NCBI RefSeq assembly: GCF_014649695.1
Contig: NZ_BMTN01000008.1
Coordinates: 124,001-188,000 of the forward strand
Direction: 5' to 3'
DNA: 64,000 bases
Source of the DNA: Streptomyces kurssanovii
GTDB taxonomy: Bacteria; Actinomycetota; Actinomycetes; Streptomycetales; Streptomycetaceae
The number at the start of each line of letters is the position of its first letter. Position 1 is the first letter of the stretch. Positions 1 through 6,590 of this stretch are shown one piece after another. Under the pieces are notes generated by a model. It made no database searches. It saw only the letters and a program-made list of their open reading frames with translations, and had not been told where the DNA came from. The position numbers and the translations under genes are program-made.

Positions 1-118
1 AGAAACCTCCCTGACGAGGCCGCGTCGCTGCGGCCGAGGTGGCTGGAAGTCAACTCGGCCCCGCCGTCAGCGTCAAGGAGTAAATCCTTAACGAGATGAC
101 AACGGTGCCATTCGTTAT
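1..118. other. Short region beyond the ROK gene, no gene seen
   Basis: No reading frame with family features was found here. The stretch holds an inverted repeat, AAGGA-N5-TCCTT at 75-89. It also holds TGACAACGGTGCCA at 97-110, which matches the operator-like palindrome upstream of the GH92 gene at 12 of 14 positions. It could be a control region for a gene outside the window or for the ROK locus. This is inference. Confidence 0.4.
97..110. promoter_or_regulatory. LacI-type operator-like site (TGACAACG half-site)
   Basis: TGACAACGGTGCCA is a near-palindrome of the TGACAACG/CGTTGTCA type, as found at 6546-6559 and as a half-site at 6222. Such CG-centred palindromes are typical of LacI-family operators in Streptomyces. 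The gene it would control lies outside the window. Confidence 0.35.
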
Positions 119-1318
119 CTAAGTGAAGGCGGGCGCTCCGACCGGCAACGCACTGTCCAGAAGGGTCGAATCACCCATTTCGCTGAGCACCAGGGCCAGC
201 GCACCGAGCACTTCGGCACGCCCGCCCAGAGCACCGGGAGCCACCGAAAGCTGCCTCGCCGCACTGGGAATGGCGTAACGGGAGACGGACTCACGAATGG
301 GTCCCAGTACCAACTCTCCAGCCTCCGCCAAATCCCCTCCGAGCACCACCCGGCTCGGATTGAGGAGGTTGCACAGGTTGGCGACACCACTGCCGATGTG
401 GCGGCCCACGTCCGCCACCACCCGGCGGCAGCCCGGGTCGCCGTCCCGCGCCAGTTGAACGACGCGCTCCATGGTCAGTTCGGCCCCGTGACTCGACTGG
501 AGCAGCGGCAGCACGTACCGGGCCGCCGTGAACGTCTCCAGGCAGCCGCGGTTGCCGCAACGGCACACCGGGCCCGACTCGTCCAGCGTGATGTGCCCGA
601 TCTCGCCGGCGGTACCGCCCGGACCGCGGTAGATCTGGCCGTCTATCACCAGGCCCGCGCCGACACCGCTCGCCACCTTGATGTACGCGAGGTCCTTCAC
701 CCCCCGGCCGCTGCCCCACACCATCTCGCCGAGCGCGCCCAGGTTGGCGTCGTTGTCGACGTACACGGGCACGCCCAGCCGGGCCGAGAGCTCCTCACTC
801 GGATTGATGCCGGTCCAGCCCGGCAGGATCGCCGTCGAGCCCAGCGTGCCCGACTCCACGTCGATGGGGCCCGGCACGCCGAGCCCCACGCCGATCACCT
901 TGCCGGGACCGATCCCGGTGGCCTCCACCAGCCGGTTGACCAGCGCCTCCGCCCGGTCGAAGCCCTCCGCGGACGACGCGTCCACATCGAGCGGCTCGGC
1001 CTCCTCGGCCAGCACCTGATGAGCGAGGTTGCCGATCGCCACGCGCAGATGCGTATGGCCGAAGTCCACGCCGATCACGATGCCGGCGTCGCCGCTGAGG
1101 GAGACGCTGCGGGCCCTGCGGCCCCCGGCCGAGGTCGGCGTCACCTCTACCGTGCCGCCGTCCTTGAGCTCACGGACGATGTTGGAGACGGTGGCCGCGG
1201 AGAGGCCGGTGCTCCTCGCGATCTCCGCCTGCGTCAGCGAACCCGCCATGCGTACGGCACGCACGACACGCTCGAGATTGGCCCGGTGCAGAGATGTCTG
1301 CGATCCCGGAGTCTCCAT
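119..1318 (-). CDS. rok7B7: ROK-family transcriptional regulator (Rok7B7-like)
   Basis: This 399-residue protein is a sugar-responsive repressor/activator of the ROK family. An N-terminal winged helix (about residues 20-75, with TQAEIARSTGLSAATVSNIV as recognition region) is followed by a ROK sugar-kinase-like domain. The ATP/sugar-binding start is VDFGHTHLRVAIGN, and the zinc motif CRCGNRGCLE is intact. The ATG at 1318 is chosen because the protein then starts right before the helix-turn-helix. The frame stays open far upstream into the 40-bp repeats, but that part is low-complexity and not credible as protein. The neighbouring ngcEFG genes match the Streptomyces arrangement in which Rok7B7 sits between the ngc and xyl transport operons. 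The symbol rests on that synteny. Ligand and targets cannot be read from the sequence. Confidence 0.85.
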   Translation of the reverse strand: METPGSQTSLHRANLERVVRAVRMAGSLTQAEIARSTGLSAATVSNIVRELKDGGTVEVTPTSAGGRRARSVSLSGDAGIVIGVDFGHTHLRVAIGNLAHQVLAEEAEPLDVDASSAEGFDRAEALVNRLVEATGIGPGKVIGVGLGVPGPIDVESGTLGSTAILPGWTGINPSEELSARLGVPVYVDNDANLGALGEMVWGSGRGVKDLAYIKVASGVGAGLVIDGQIYRGPGGTAGEIGHITLDESGPVCRCGNRGCLETFTAARYVLPLLQSSHGAELTMERVVQLARDGDPGCRRVVADVGRHIGSGVANLCNLLNPSRVVLGGDLAEAGELVLGPIRESVSRYAIPSAARQLSVAPGALGGRAEVLGALALVLSEMGDSTLLDSALPVGAPAFT

Positions 1319-1403
1319 TGACTCATCCACTCCTGCCCCCGGTGGGCGGCGCGACGACCGCCCCCGGCCGGGGGCGCGTGTCGCGACCCCGGCGTCTCTC
1401 CAA

Positions 1404-1418
1404 CTTATGAACCCTAAG
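1404..1418. promoter_or_regulatory. Small inverted repeat upstream of the ROK gene
   Basis: CTTA-N7-TAAG lies about 86 bp upstream of the ROK start in a locally AT-richer patch (1400-1440). It could be part of an autoregulatory operator or promoter. The arms are only 4 bp, so this is weak. Confidence 0.25.
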
Positions 1419-1540
1419 CTCAACCTTTTGGGGCTTATCCCGTCAAGACCTTGAGCGGGGGCAACCTCTGATGAGCACGGCCGGGGCGGGGGTGCGGTGA
1501 GTGACGATCGGACGCCGCAACGTGACGGTCCGCGGCGACG

Positions 1541-2100
1541 AGGTCTCGCGCCGGCCCGGCCCGACCGATCGCGCGCAGGTCTCGGCGGGGCCGGTGTCCC
1601 CGATGCGGGCGCGGCCCGGTCGCTGGTGACAGCCGGCCTCCGGGCTCGCCCGGGCCAGGTCCGGCCGACGCGGCGGTGTTCGGACCCGCCCGGGCCAGGT
1701 CCGCAGGTGCGGCAGCCTCCAGGCCCACCCCGCGCCAGATCCGCAGGTGCGGCAGCCTCCAGGCCCACCCCGCGCCAGATCCGCAGGTGCGGCAGCCTCC
1801 AGGCCCACCCCGCGCCAGATCCGCAGGTGCGGCAGCCTCCAGGCCCACCCCGCGCCAGATCCGCAGGTGCGGCAGCCTCCAGGCCCACCCCGCGCCAGGC
1901 CCGCAGCTGCGGCAGCCTCCAGGCCCACCCCGCGCCAGGCCCGCAGCTGCGGCAGCCTCCAGGCCCACCCCGCGCCAGGCCCGCAGCTGCGGCAGCCTCC
2001 AGGCCCACCCCGCGCCAGATCCGCAGCTGCGGCGGTCATCGGGGCCCGCTCCGAGCCAGGCCCGCAGGTGCGGCATCCCCACGACTCACCCGGGCACCTG
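1541..2100. repeat. 40-bp tandem repeat array, about 14 units, 8 near-identical
   Basis: Eight head-to-tail 40-bp units fill 1701-2020. Each starts CCGCAGGTGCGG or CCGCAGCTGCGG, continues CAGCCTCCAGGCCCACCCCG, and ends in CAGAT or CAGGC. The 12-bp head CCGCAGCTGCGG is a perfect palindrome. Diverged units with the same 40-bp period and the same GGCC(A/C)GG-type end extend left to about 1541, and decayed units extend right to about 2100. The unit length is not a multiple of three, so reading frames across the array are accidental. The array lies between the ROK gene and the end of the ngc operon. Homogeneous centre and decayed flanks suggest unequal crossing-over or slippage. Confidence 0.9.
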
Positions 2101-2289
2101 GTGGGGTGCGGTGGGCGGGGCCTCCGGAAGGGGTTGGCCGGAATGGCTGTCCTCACCGGGCTGCGCGCGAGTTGCGACGCTTTACGTCCGGACACCCCCT
2201 CCCCCTCTTCCGCCCCCACACCCTCCCGCCCGGTACCGGCTGTCCGAGCGTGCAGGATCCGGTCCAGGCTGTGCCGGCCGGGTGCTCGT

Positions 2290-2640
2290 CGTGACGCGAA
2301 GCCGCCGATCGGAGGATGCGGGGGCGTCAGCCCCGAACAGAGCCGGTCGGGTCGCACATCGCGGCGCGAAGCCGCCGTTTCGGGGTGGCGGGCGTCAGCC
2401 CCCACGGAGTGCTTCCCTCCGTGGAGGAGGCCAGCCCTCTCGGGGCCCGGGGCGGAGCCCCGGTTTCGGGAAGGGGCGGGGTGGGGAACAGCCGCGCAGC
2501 GCACAGTCTGTTCGGGGCGCAGGGGCGTCAGCCCTCACTGAAACGTCCCGTCCCCCGGGAGGGCTGGGGGCGTCAGCGCCCCATGGGGTCCGGGGCTTGC
2601 CCCGGTTCGGGAAGGGGCGGGGTGGGGAAAGGCCACCGCG
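2290..2640. repeat. Two copies of a GC-rich intergenic element
   Basis: The string TTCGGGAAGGGGCGGGGTGG occurs at 2465-2484 and again at 2606-2625. Each copy is preceded by a short hairpin of the GGGGC-GGAGCCCC or CCGGGGC-TTGCCCCGG kind and followed by CGCGCAGCG. GGCGTCAGCCCC-like words recur several times between 2325 and 2580. This type of GC-rich, hairpin-forming intergenic filler is common in Streptomyces. No coding potential is seen. Confidence 0.7.
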
Positions 2641-2686
2641 CAGCGGCCATGGGCGCCGGCGCCCGGGCCGGACGGCGGCGCGAAAA

Positions 2687-2724
2687 GGCCCGGCCCCGGC
2701 CGTGGAAGCGGCAGGGGCCGGGCC
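2687..2724 (-). terminator. Hairpin terminator after ngcG
   Basis: An 11-bp perfect stem (GGCCCGGCCCC pairing with GGGGCCGGGCC, loop of 16 nt) starts 15 nt beyond the ngcG stop codon. There is no T-tract, as is usual for Streptomyces terminators. Confidence 0.65.
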
Positions 2725-2738
2725 CGGTCCGGGGGCGG

Positions 2739-3662
2739 TTACTTCAGCGCGCCCGCCGTCAGGCCCGACTGGACCTGGCGCTGGAAGATCGCGTAGACGA
2801 CCAGCACCGGCAGCATCGCGATCATCATGCCTGCCATCAGCGCGCCCCAGTCGTTCTCGTAGCCCTGCTGGAGCGCGATCATCGCCAGACCCTGGGTGAG
2901 GACGTACTTGTCCTCCTGCTGGTTGAGGACCATCGGCAGCAGGTACTGGTTCCACTGGCCGAGGAAGTTGAAGATGCCGATGCTGATCAGGCCGGGCTTG
3001 GCCATCGGGAGCATCACCTGGAAGAACGTCCGGCTGTGCGACGCGCCGTCGATCAGCGCCGCCTCGGCCACCGACGCCGGGAGCGTCCGGAAGAACGCCG
3101 TCATGAAGAAGACGGTGAACGGCAGCGAGTAGGCGATGTAGACCAGGATCAGTCCGTGGTAGGTGGCCAGCAGCGAGCTGCCGGGGAAGTCCCGCATGAC
3201 GAAGAACAGCGGGATCACCAGCATGAAGACCGGGAAGGACATGCCGGCCACGAACAGGTAGTAGATGAACCGGTTGCCGGGGAACTCGAAGCGGGCCAGC
3301 ACGTACGCGGCCATGGATCCGAGGACCATCGTGCCGATCACCGAACCGCCCACGATGATGGCGGTGTTGATGAAGTACTGGCCCATGTTCGCGTCTTCCC
3401 ACGCGTTGGACCAGTTCTCCCAGTGCAGGACCGTCGGCAGGCCCCAGGGGTCGGTGAGGATCCCGTTGCTGTCCTTGAAGGCGCTCCAGGCCACCCAGAG
3501 CAGCGGCACTCCCACCATCAGCCCCCACACGATGAGGATGCCGTGGGAGAAGACGTTGAGGATCCCGCCCTCGGAGGACTTCCGTTTCGCCGGCTCGGGG
3601 GTGCGGTCGGCCTTGGCAGGGGCGTCCTGCTTGGCCACCGTTTCGATCTCTTCGGTCGTCAT
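2739..3662 (-). CDS. ngcG: Carbohydrate ABC transporter permease NgcG
   Basis: This 307-residue inner-membrane permease belongs to the CUT1 sugar-import family and would pair with NgcF to move N-acetylglucosamine or diacetylchitobiose. Six hydrophobic segments are visible, and the cytoplasmic EAA loop (EAALIDGASHSRTFFQVMLP) that docks the ATPase is intact near residue 195. The ATG at 3662 lies 12 nt after the ngcF stop. No ATPase gene is present in the operon. In Streptomyces the shared ATPase MsiK, encoded elsewhere, energises such importers. The substrate is inferred from the whole operon. Confidence 0.88.
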   Translation of the reverse strand: MTTEEIETVAKQDAPAKADRTPEPAKRKSSEGGILNVFSHGILIVWGLMVGVPLLWVAWSAFKDSNGILTDPWGLPTVLHWENWSNAWEDANMGQYFINTAIIVGGSVIGTMVLGSMAAYVLARFEFPGNRFIYYLFVAGMSFPVFMLVIPLFFVMRDFPGSSLLATYHGLILVYIAYSLPFTVFFMTAFFRTLPASVAEAALIDGASHSRTFFQVMLPMAKPGLISIGIFNFLGQWNQYLLPMVLNQQEDKYVLTQGLAMIALQQGYENDWGALMAGMMIAMLPVLVVYAIFQRQVQSGLTAGALK

Positions 3663-3673
3663 CCGCCCTACCC

Positions 3674-4597
3674 CTAGTACTCGATCCGCTCACGCCGCGC
3701 GAAGCGCATGGTGAGCACTGCGAAGGTCATCGTGACAATGAGCATCGCGACGCCCATGGCGGAGGCGTAGCCGAACTGGCTGTCGCGGAAGGCCGTCAGA
3801 TACAGCCGGAGCGGCATGACGTCCGTCGCGCCGTCCGGTCCGCCCATGTTCACCGACATGATCTGGACCAGGGCGAAGGCGTCCAGCGCGATGATGCCCA
3901 TGTACACCCAGCCGGTCTGGACGGTGTCCCACAGCAGCGGGAGCGTGATCCGGAAGAAGGTGTGGTAGCGGCTGGCGCCGTCCAGCAGTGCCGCTTCGTA
4001 GATGTCACGCGGGATGGAGGCCATCGCCGCGGAGAACAGGACCACGTAGAAGCCGACGTGACCCCAGACCATGACGGCGCTGATGCACCAGAGCGCGAGA
4101 CTCTTCTCGCCGAGCCAGGAATTCTGGAGACCGTCGAGGCCGATGAATCCGAGGAAGGAGTTCAGCATTCCGTCGTCGGGGTCGGGGTTGTAGATGTTGA
4201 ACCAGATGACCGCGATGATGGTGACGGAGATGACCTGCGGGAAGAAGAAGACGAATTTGTACATCTTCGATCCGCCGACGCCGGTGATGACTTCGTTCTT
4301 CCGGCGTTTTCCGCCGACGTTCAGCATGAAGGCGAAGAAGAGGCCGAGGCCGAGCGTGACCACCGGGACGAGCGCCAGCATGTAGACGTTGTGGCGCAGC
4401 GCGTTCCAGAAGTCGCTGCTCTCCCAGAGCCGCTGGAAGTTCTCCAGGCCGATGAATTCGGCGGTTCCCACCAGACCGGACCAGTTCGTCATGGAGATCT
4501 GGAAGGCCTGGACGAACGGCGAGATGACGAAGATCGCGTAAACGATCAGGGGCAGGGCCAGGAAGCCCACGATGAATCGGTATTTGCCGTGTTGCAC
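3674..4597 (-). CDS. ngcF: Carbohydrate ABC transporter permease NgcF
   Basis: This 307-residue CUT1-family permease has a first membrane helix near residues 8-30, about six helices in all, and an EAA loop (EAALLDGASRYHTFFRITLP) near residue 200. The start is a GTG, preceded by GGGA at a spacing of 9 nt. It lies 42 nt downstream of ngcE and 11 nt upstream of ngcG, so the three form one operon. It contributes half of the membrane channel used by the NgcE binding protein. The amino-sugar specificity is inferred from the close fit of ngcE and the gene order to known Streptomyces ngcEFG loci. Confidence 0.88.
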   Translation of the reverse strand: MQHGKYRFIVGFLALPLIVYAIFVISPFVQAFQISMTNWSGLVGTAEFIGLENFQRLWESSDFWNALRHNVYMLALVPVVTLGLGLFFAFMLNVGGKRRKNEVITGVGGSKMYKFVFFFPQVISVTIIAVIWFNIYNPDPDDGMLNSFLGFIGLDGLQNSWLGEKSLALWCISAVMVWGHVGFYVVLFSAAMASIPRDIYEAALLDGASRYHTFFRITLPLLWDTVQTGWVYMGIIALDAFALVQIMSVNMGGPDGATDVMPLRLYLTAFRDSQFGYASAMGVAMLIVTMTFAVLTMRFARRERIEY

Positions 4598-4639
4598 TGT
4601 TTGTTTCCCGGCCCTTCCCTCGAAAGCCGAACTGTCAGG

Positions 4640-6082
4640 TCAGGCGGTGCGCTTGAACTTGGTCACCGAGTCGTCCTTGGCGACCTTGTCGGCCTCCGCC
4701 TGGGTCTTCTTGATCCAGTCGGCGGCCTTCAGCTCACCGGTGAGCAGCTGCCCGGTGAGGCCGCCGATCTTCTCATCGGTCAGAGCCGGGTACCACTCCT
4801 GCAGCTGGAGGCTGATCAGGTTGTCGCCGGCCTCACCGAAGACCTTGCTGGCCGAGGCCAGACCCGGGGAGAGGCTCATGCCCTCGGTGGCGTCCATGAC
4901 GCAGGTCAGGGACTTGACCTTGGTGGCGAAGTTCTGCGCGTGCTTCTTGGAGAGCATGATGCGCAGCAGCTCCATGCCGCCGGCCGGGTTCTTGCCCTTG
5001 GAGGCGACGATGTACGGCTCGCTCGGCTCGCCGCGCAGGGTGCCGTGCGGCATCTTGTCGCCGGTGCCGTCGAAGAGCGGGCCGACCGCCATGCCGAAGT
5101 CCTTCGGCGTGGTGGGGGCGGACTCGTTCTCGACCCAGGAGCCGTTCGGGAGGAAGACGGCCTTGCCCTTGTTCCAGGCGGTCTGCGACTGGATGTGGGT
5201 CAGGCCCTGACTGCCCTCGAGGAAGTACTTCTTGGCCGCGAGCTCCTCGTAGTGCTCTATGACCTCCTTGACGGCGTCGTTGGAGGTCCAGGCGTTCGGC
5301 TCCAGGTTGTCGATCGCGATCCACTTCTCCATGCCGCCGATCTTGGCGATCTGGGCGAAGAGGTTGAAGTGGACGTAGTACGGATACTTGCCCGGGTACG
5401 TCCAGGGGGCGATGCCGGCCTTCTTGATCTCGCCGCAGAGCTTGACCATCTCGTCGAGGGACTTGGGGTAGGCCCAGCCCTTGTCGTCGAGCAGCTTCTG
5501 GGAGTACCAGGTGCCGTAGATGGTGAAGGCGTAGTAGAGCACGTCGAACTTGTCGCCGTGCTTGCCCTTCTCGATGGTGCTCGGGTGGATCGTGTCCCGG
5601 ACCTTCTTGGCCGGGTCGTCCATCGAGGCGGCGTCCAGCAGCACGGTCAGGTCCTGGAGCTGGCCCTGGGTGGAGAGCTGGTTCATGTTGAGGTGGTCGG
5701 CGCCGGAGTTGTCGATGACGTCCGGCGGGTTGCCGCCCGCGAAGCGCGGGGTGAGCTTGGGGCCGACCTGCTGGGTGCCGGTGTGCTTGATCTCGGCGCC
5801 GTAGGTGGCCTTGTAGTCGGCCTCCGCGTCCTTGGCGTACTGGTCGCCGAGTCCGCCCTTGAAGATGAAGGCCTCGAGCGGGGCGCCCTGCTTCACACCG
5901 AGCGGGTTCTTCTCGGACTTCTCGCCCCCGGGGGCCTTGGTCTCCTTGTCGGTGCCGCCACCGCCGGTGGCGCAGGCGGACAGGAAGCTCATCGTCGGAA
6001 TCGTGAGCAGGCCGAGCGCGGCAGAACGCTTGATCAGGTTGCGACGGCCGACGCCCTCGTTGTGGGCGGAGGTGGATCCCAT
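4640..6082 (-). CDS. ngcE: N-acetylglucosamine/chitobiose-binding lipoprotein NgcE
   Basis: This is a solute-binding protein of about 480 residues for an ABC importer, anchored outside the membrane. The N terminus has a twin-arginine-like motif (GRRNLIKRS), a hydrophobic core and a lipobox ending LSAC, so export as a lipoprotein, possibly by the Tat route, is likely. The remainder is a family-1 extracellular binding fold. The ATG at 6082 is preferred because GAGG lies 8 nt upstream. An in-frame TTG two codons earlier is possible. It is the first gene of ngcEFG, and the long upstream region carries a DasR-like site and a TGACAACG half-site. Binding of GlcNAc and chitobiose is known for the family, not proven here. 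Confidence 0.88.
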   Translation of the reverse strand: MGSTSAHNEGVGRRNLIKRSAALGLLTIPTMSFLSACATGGGGTDKETKAPGGEKSEKNPLGVKQGAPLEAFIFKGGLGDQYAKDAEADYKATYGAEIKHTGTQQVGPKLTPRFAGGNPPDVIDNSGADHLNMNQLSTQGQLQDLTVLLDAASMDDPAKKVRDTIHPSTIEKGKHGDKFDVLYYAFTIYGTWYSQKLLDDKGWAYPKSLDEMVKLCGEIKKAGIAPWTYPGKYPYYVHFNLFAQIAKIGGMEKWIAIDNLEPNAWTSNDAVKEVIEHYEELAAKKYFLEGSQGLTHIQSQTAWNKGKAVFLPNGSWVENESAPTTPKDFGMAVGPLFDGTGDKMPHGTLRGEPSEPYIVASKGKNPAGGMELLRIMLSKKHAQNFATKVKSLTCVMDATEGMSLSPGLASASKVFGEAGDNLISLQLQEWYPALTDEKIGGLTGQLLTGELKAADWIKKTQAEADKVAKDDSVTKFKRTA

Positions 6083-6181
6083 GCTCAAGTCCTCGCCTTC
6101 TCCAGGACTCAGGCGGTGTACCGGTCGCCCGTCCTTCTCGCCTCAGGCGAAGGGCCCCGCCACCGCGGTCAGTTGCTGTGT

Positions 6182-6196
6182 TTTCCCGAAGGGAAA
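6182..6196. promoter_or_regulatory. Inverted repeat TTTCCC-N3-GGGAAA upstream of ngcE
   Basis: A perfect 6-bp inverted repeat with a 3-nt centre lies about 100 bp upstream of the ngcE start, in the likely leader or promoter. It may be an operator or a small RNA hairpin. Confidence 0.3.
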
Positions 6197-6329
6197 CTCA
6201 GTGAAGCTCGGATCGTGCGGCTGACAACGGGAACGGAGTAGCTGCGGTCGGCGGTCGCGTGCTCCGCACGTGTCCGCCGCCCCCGTCCCCCCTGGTCCGC
6301 CGCCATACGGAACAGCTATGCGGACGCCG

Positions 6330-6345
6330 ACAGGTATAGTCCACT
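6330..6345. promoter_or_regulatory. DasR-responsive-element-like site
   Basis: ACAGGTATAGTCCACT matches the Streptomyces dre consensus ACTGGTCTAGACCACT at 13 of 16 positions. DasR is the GntR-type regulator of GlcNAc and chitin genes, so a site upstream of a GlcNAc/chitobiose importer makes sense. It lies about 250 bp from ngcE, farther than most operators, so assignment to ngcE is tentative. Confidence 0.4.
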
Positions 6346-6545
6346 TCCCGCCGAGTGAGCAAGATCAAATGCAAGGTTGGACGCCCATCTTTCCCGAGTT
6401 GAGACCTCGCGGACACATGGGACCCGAAAACACCCTTACGACCGCAGCACTCTTGACGGATCGTCCGATTCGGACCGGCACGCCCCGCCAACACCCTTGA
6501 CACCGTAGGACACTTACCTCCCTACTGGAGCCTGCGCCTCGCGCC

Positions 6546-6559
6546 TGACAACGTTGTCC
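6546..6559. promoter_or_regulatory. LacI-type operator upstream of the GH92 gene
   Basis: GACAACGTTGTC at 6547-6558 is a perfect palindrome centred on CG, within TGACAACGTTGTCC. It sits 32 nt upstream of the GH92 start, where a bound repressor would block transcription. Palindromes of this form are typical LacI-family operators in Streptomyces glycoside-hydrolase promoters. The regulator is not in the window unless it is the ROK protein. Confidence 0.6.
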
Positions 6560-6590
6560 AACGCGACTCCCCTCTGGAGGAAGACCCGGG

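Larger units (their letters stand above)
6083..6590. other. Divergent control region between ngcE and the GH92 gene
   Basis: This 508-bp stretch separates two divergent sugar genes and holds no supportable gene. It contains an inverted repeat TTTCCC-GAA-GGGAAA (6182-6196), a TGACAACG half-site (6222-6229), a DasR-like site (6330-6345), a TTGACA hexamer (6497-6502) without a clear -10 partner, and a perfect 12-bp palindrome (6547-6558). Confidence 0.6.

Noticed and set aside
1701-2020. Repeat array considered as a CRISPR locus
   Set aside because: The units are contiguous with no unique spacers, and there are no cas genes.
1443-2899. Several long overlapping frames across the 40-bp repeats on both strands, some joining the ROK gene
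   Set aside because: The unit is 40 bp, so every frame cycles through the same repeat without stops in GC-rich DNA. The proteins are low-complexity, with no start signals or family features.
6497-6502. TTGACA hexamer as the -35 of the GH92 promoter
   Set aside because: No acceptable -10 hexamer is found at 16-19 bp, so a promoter call is not supported.
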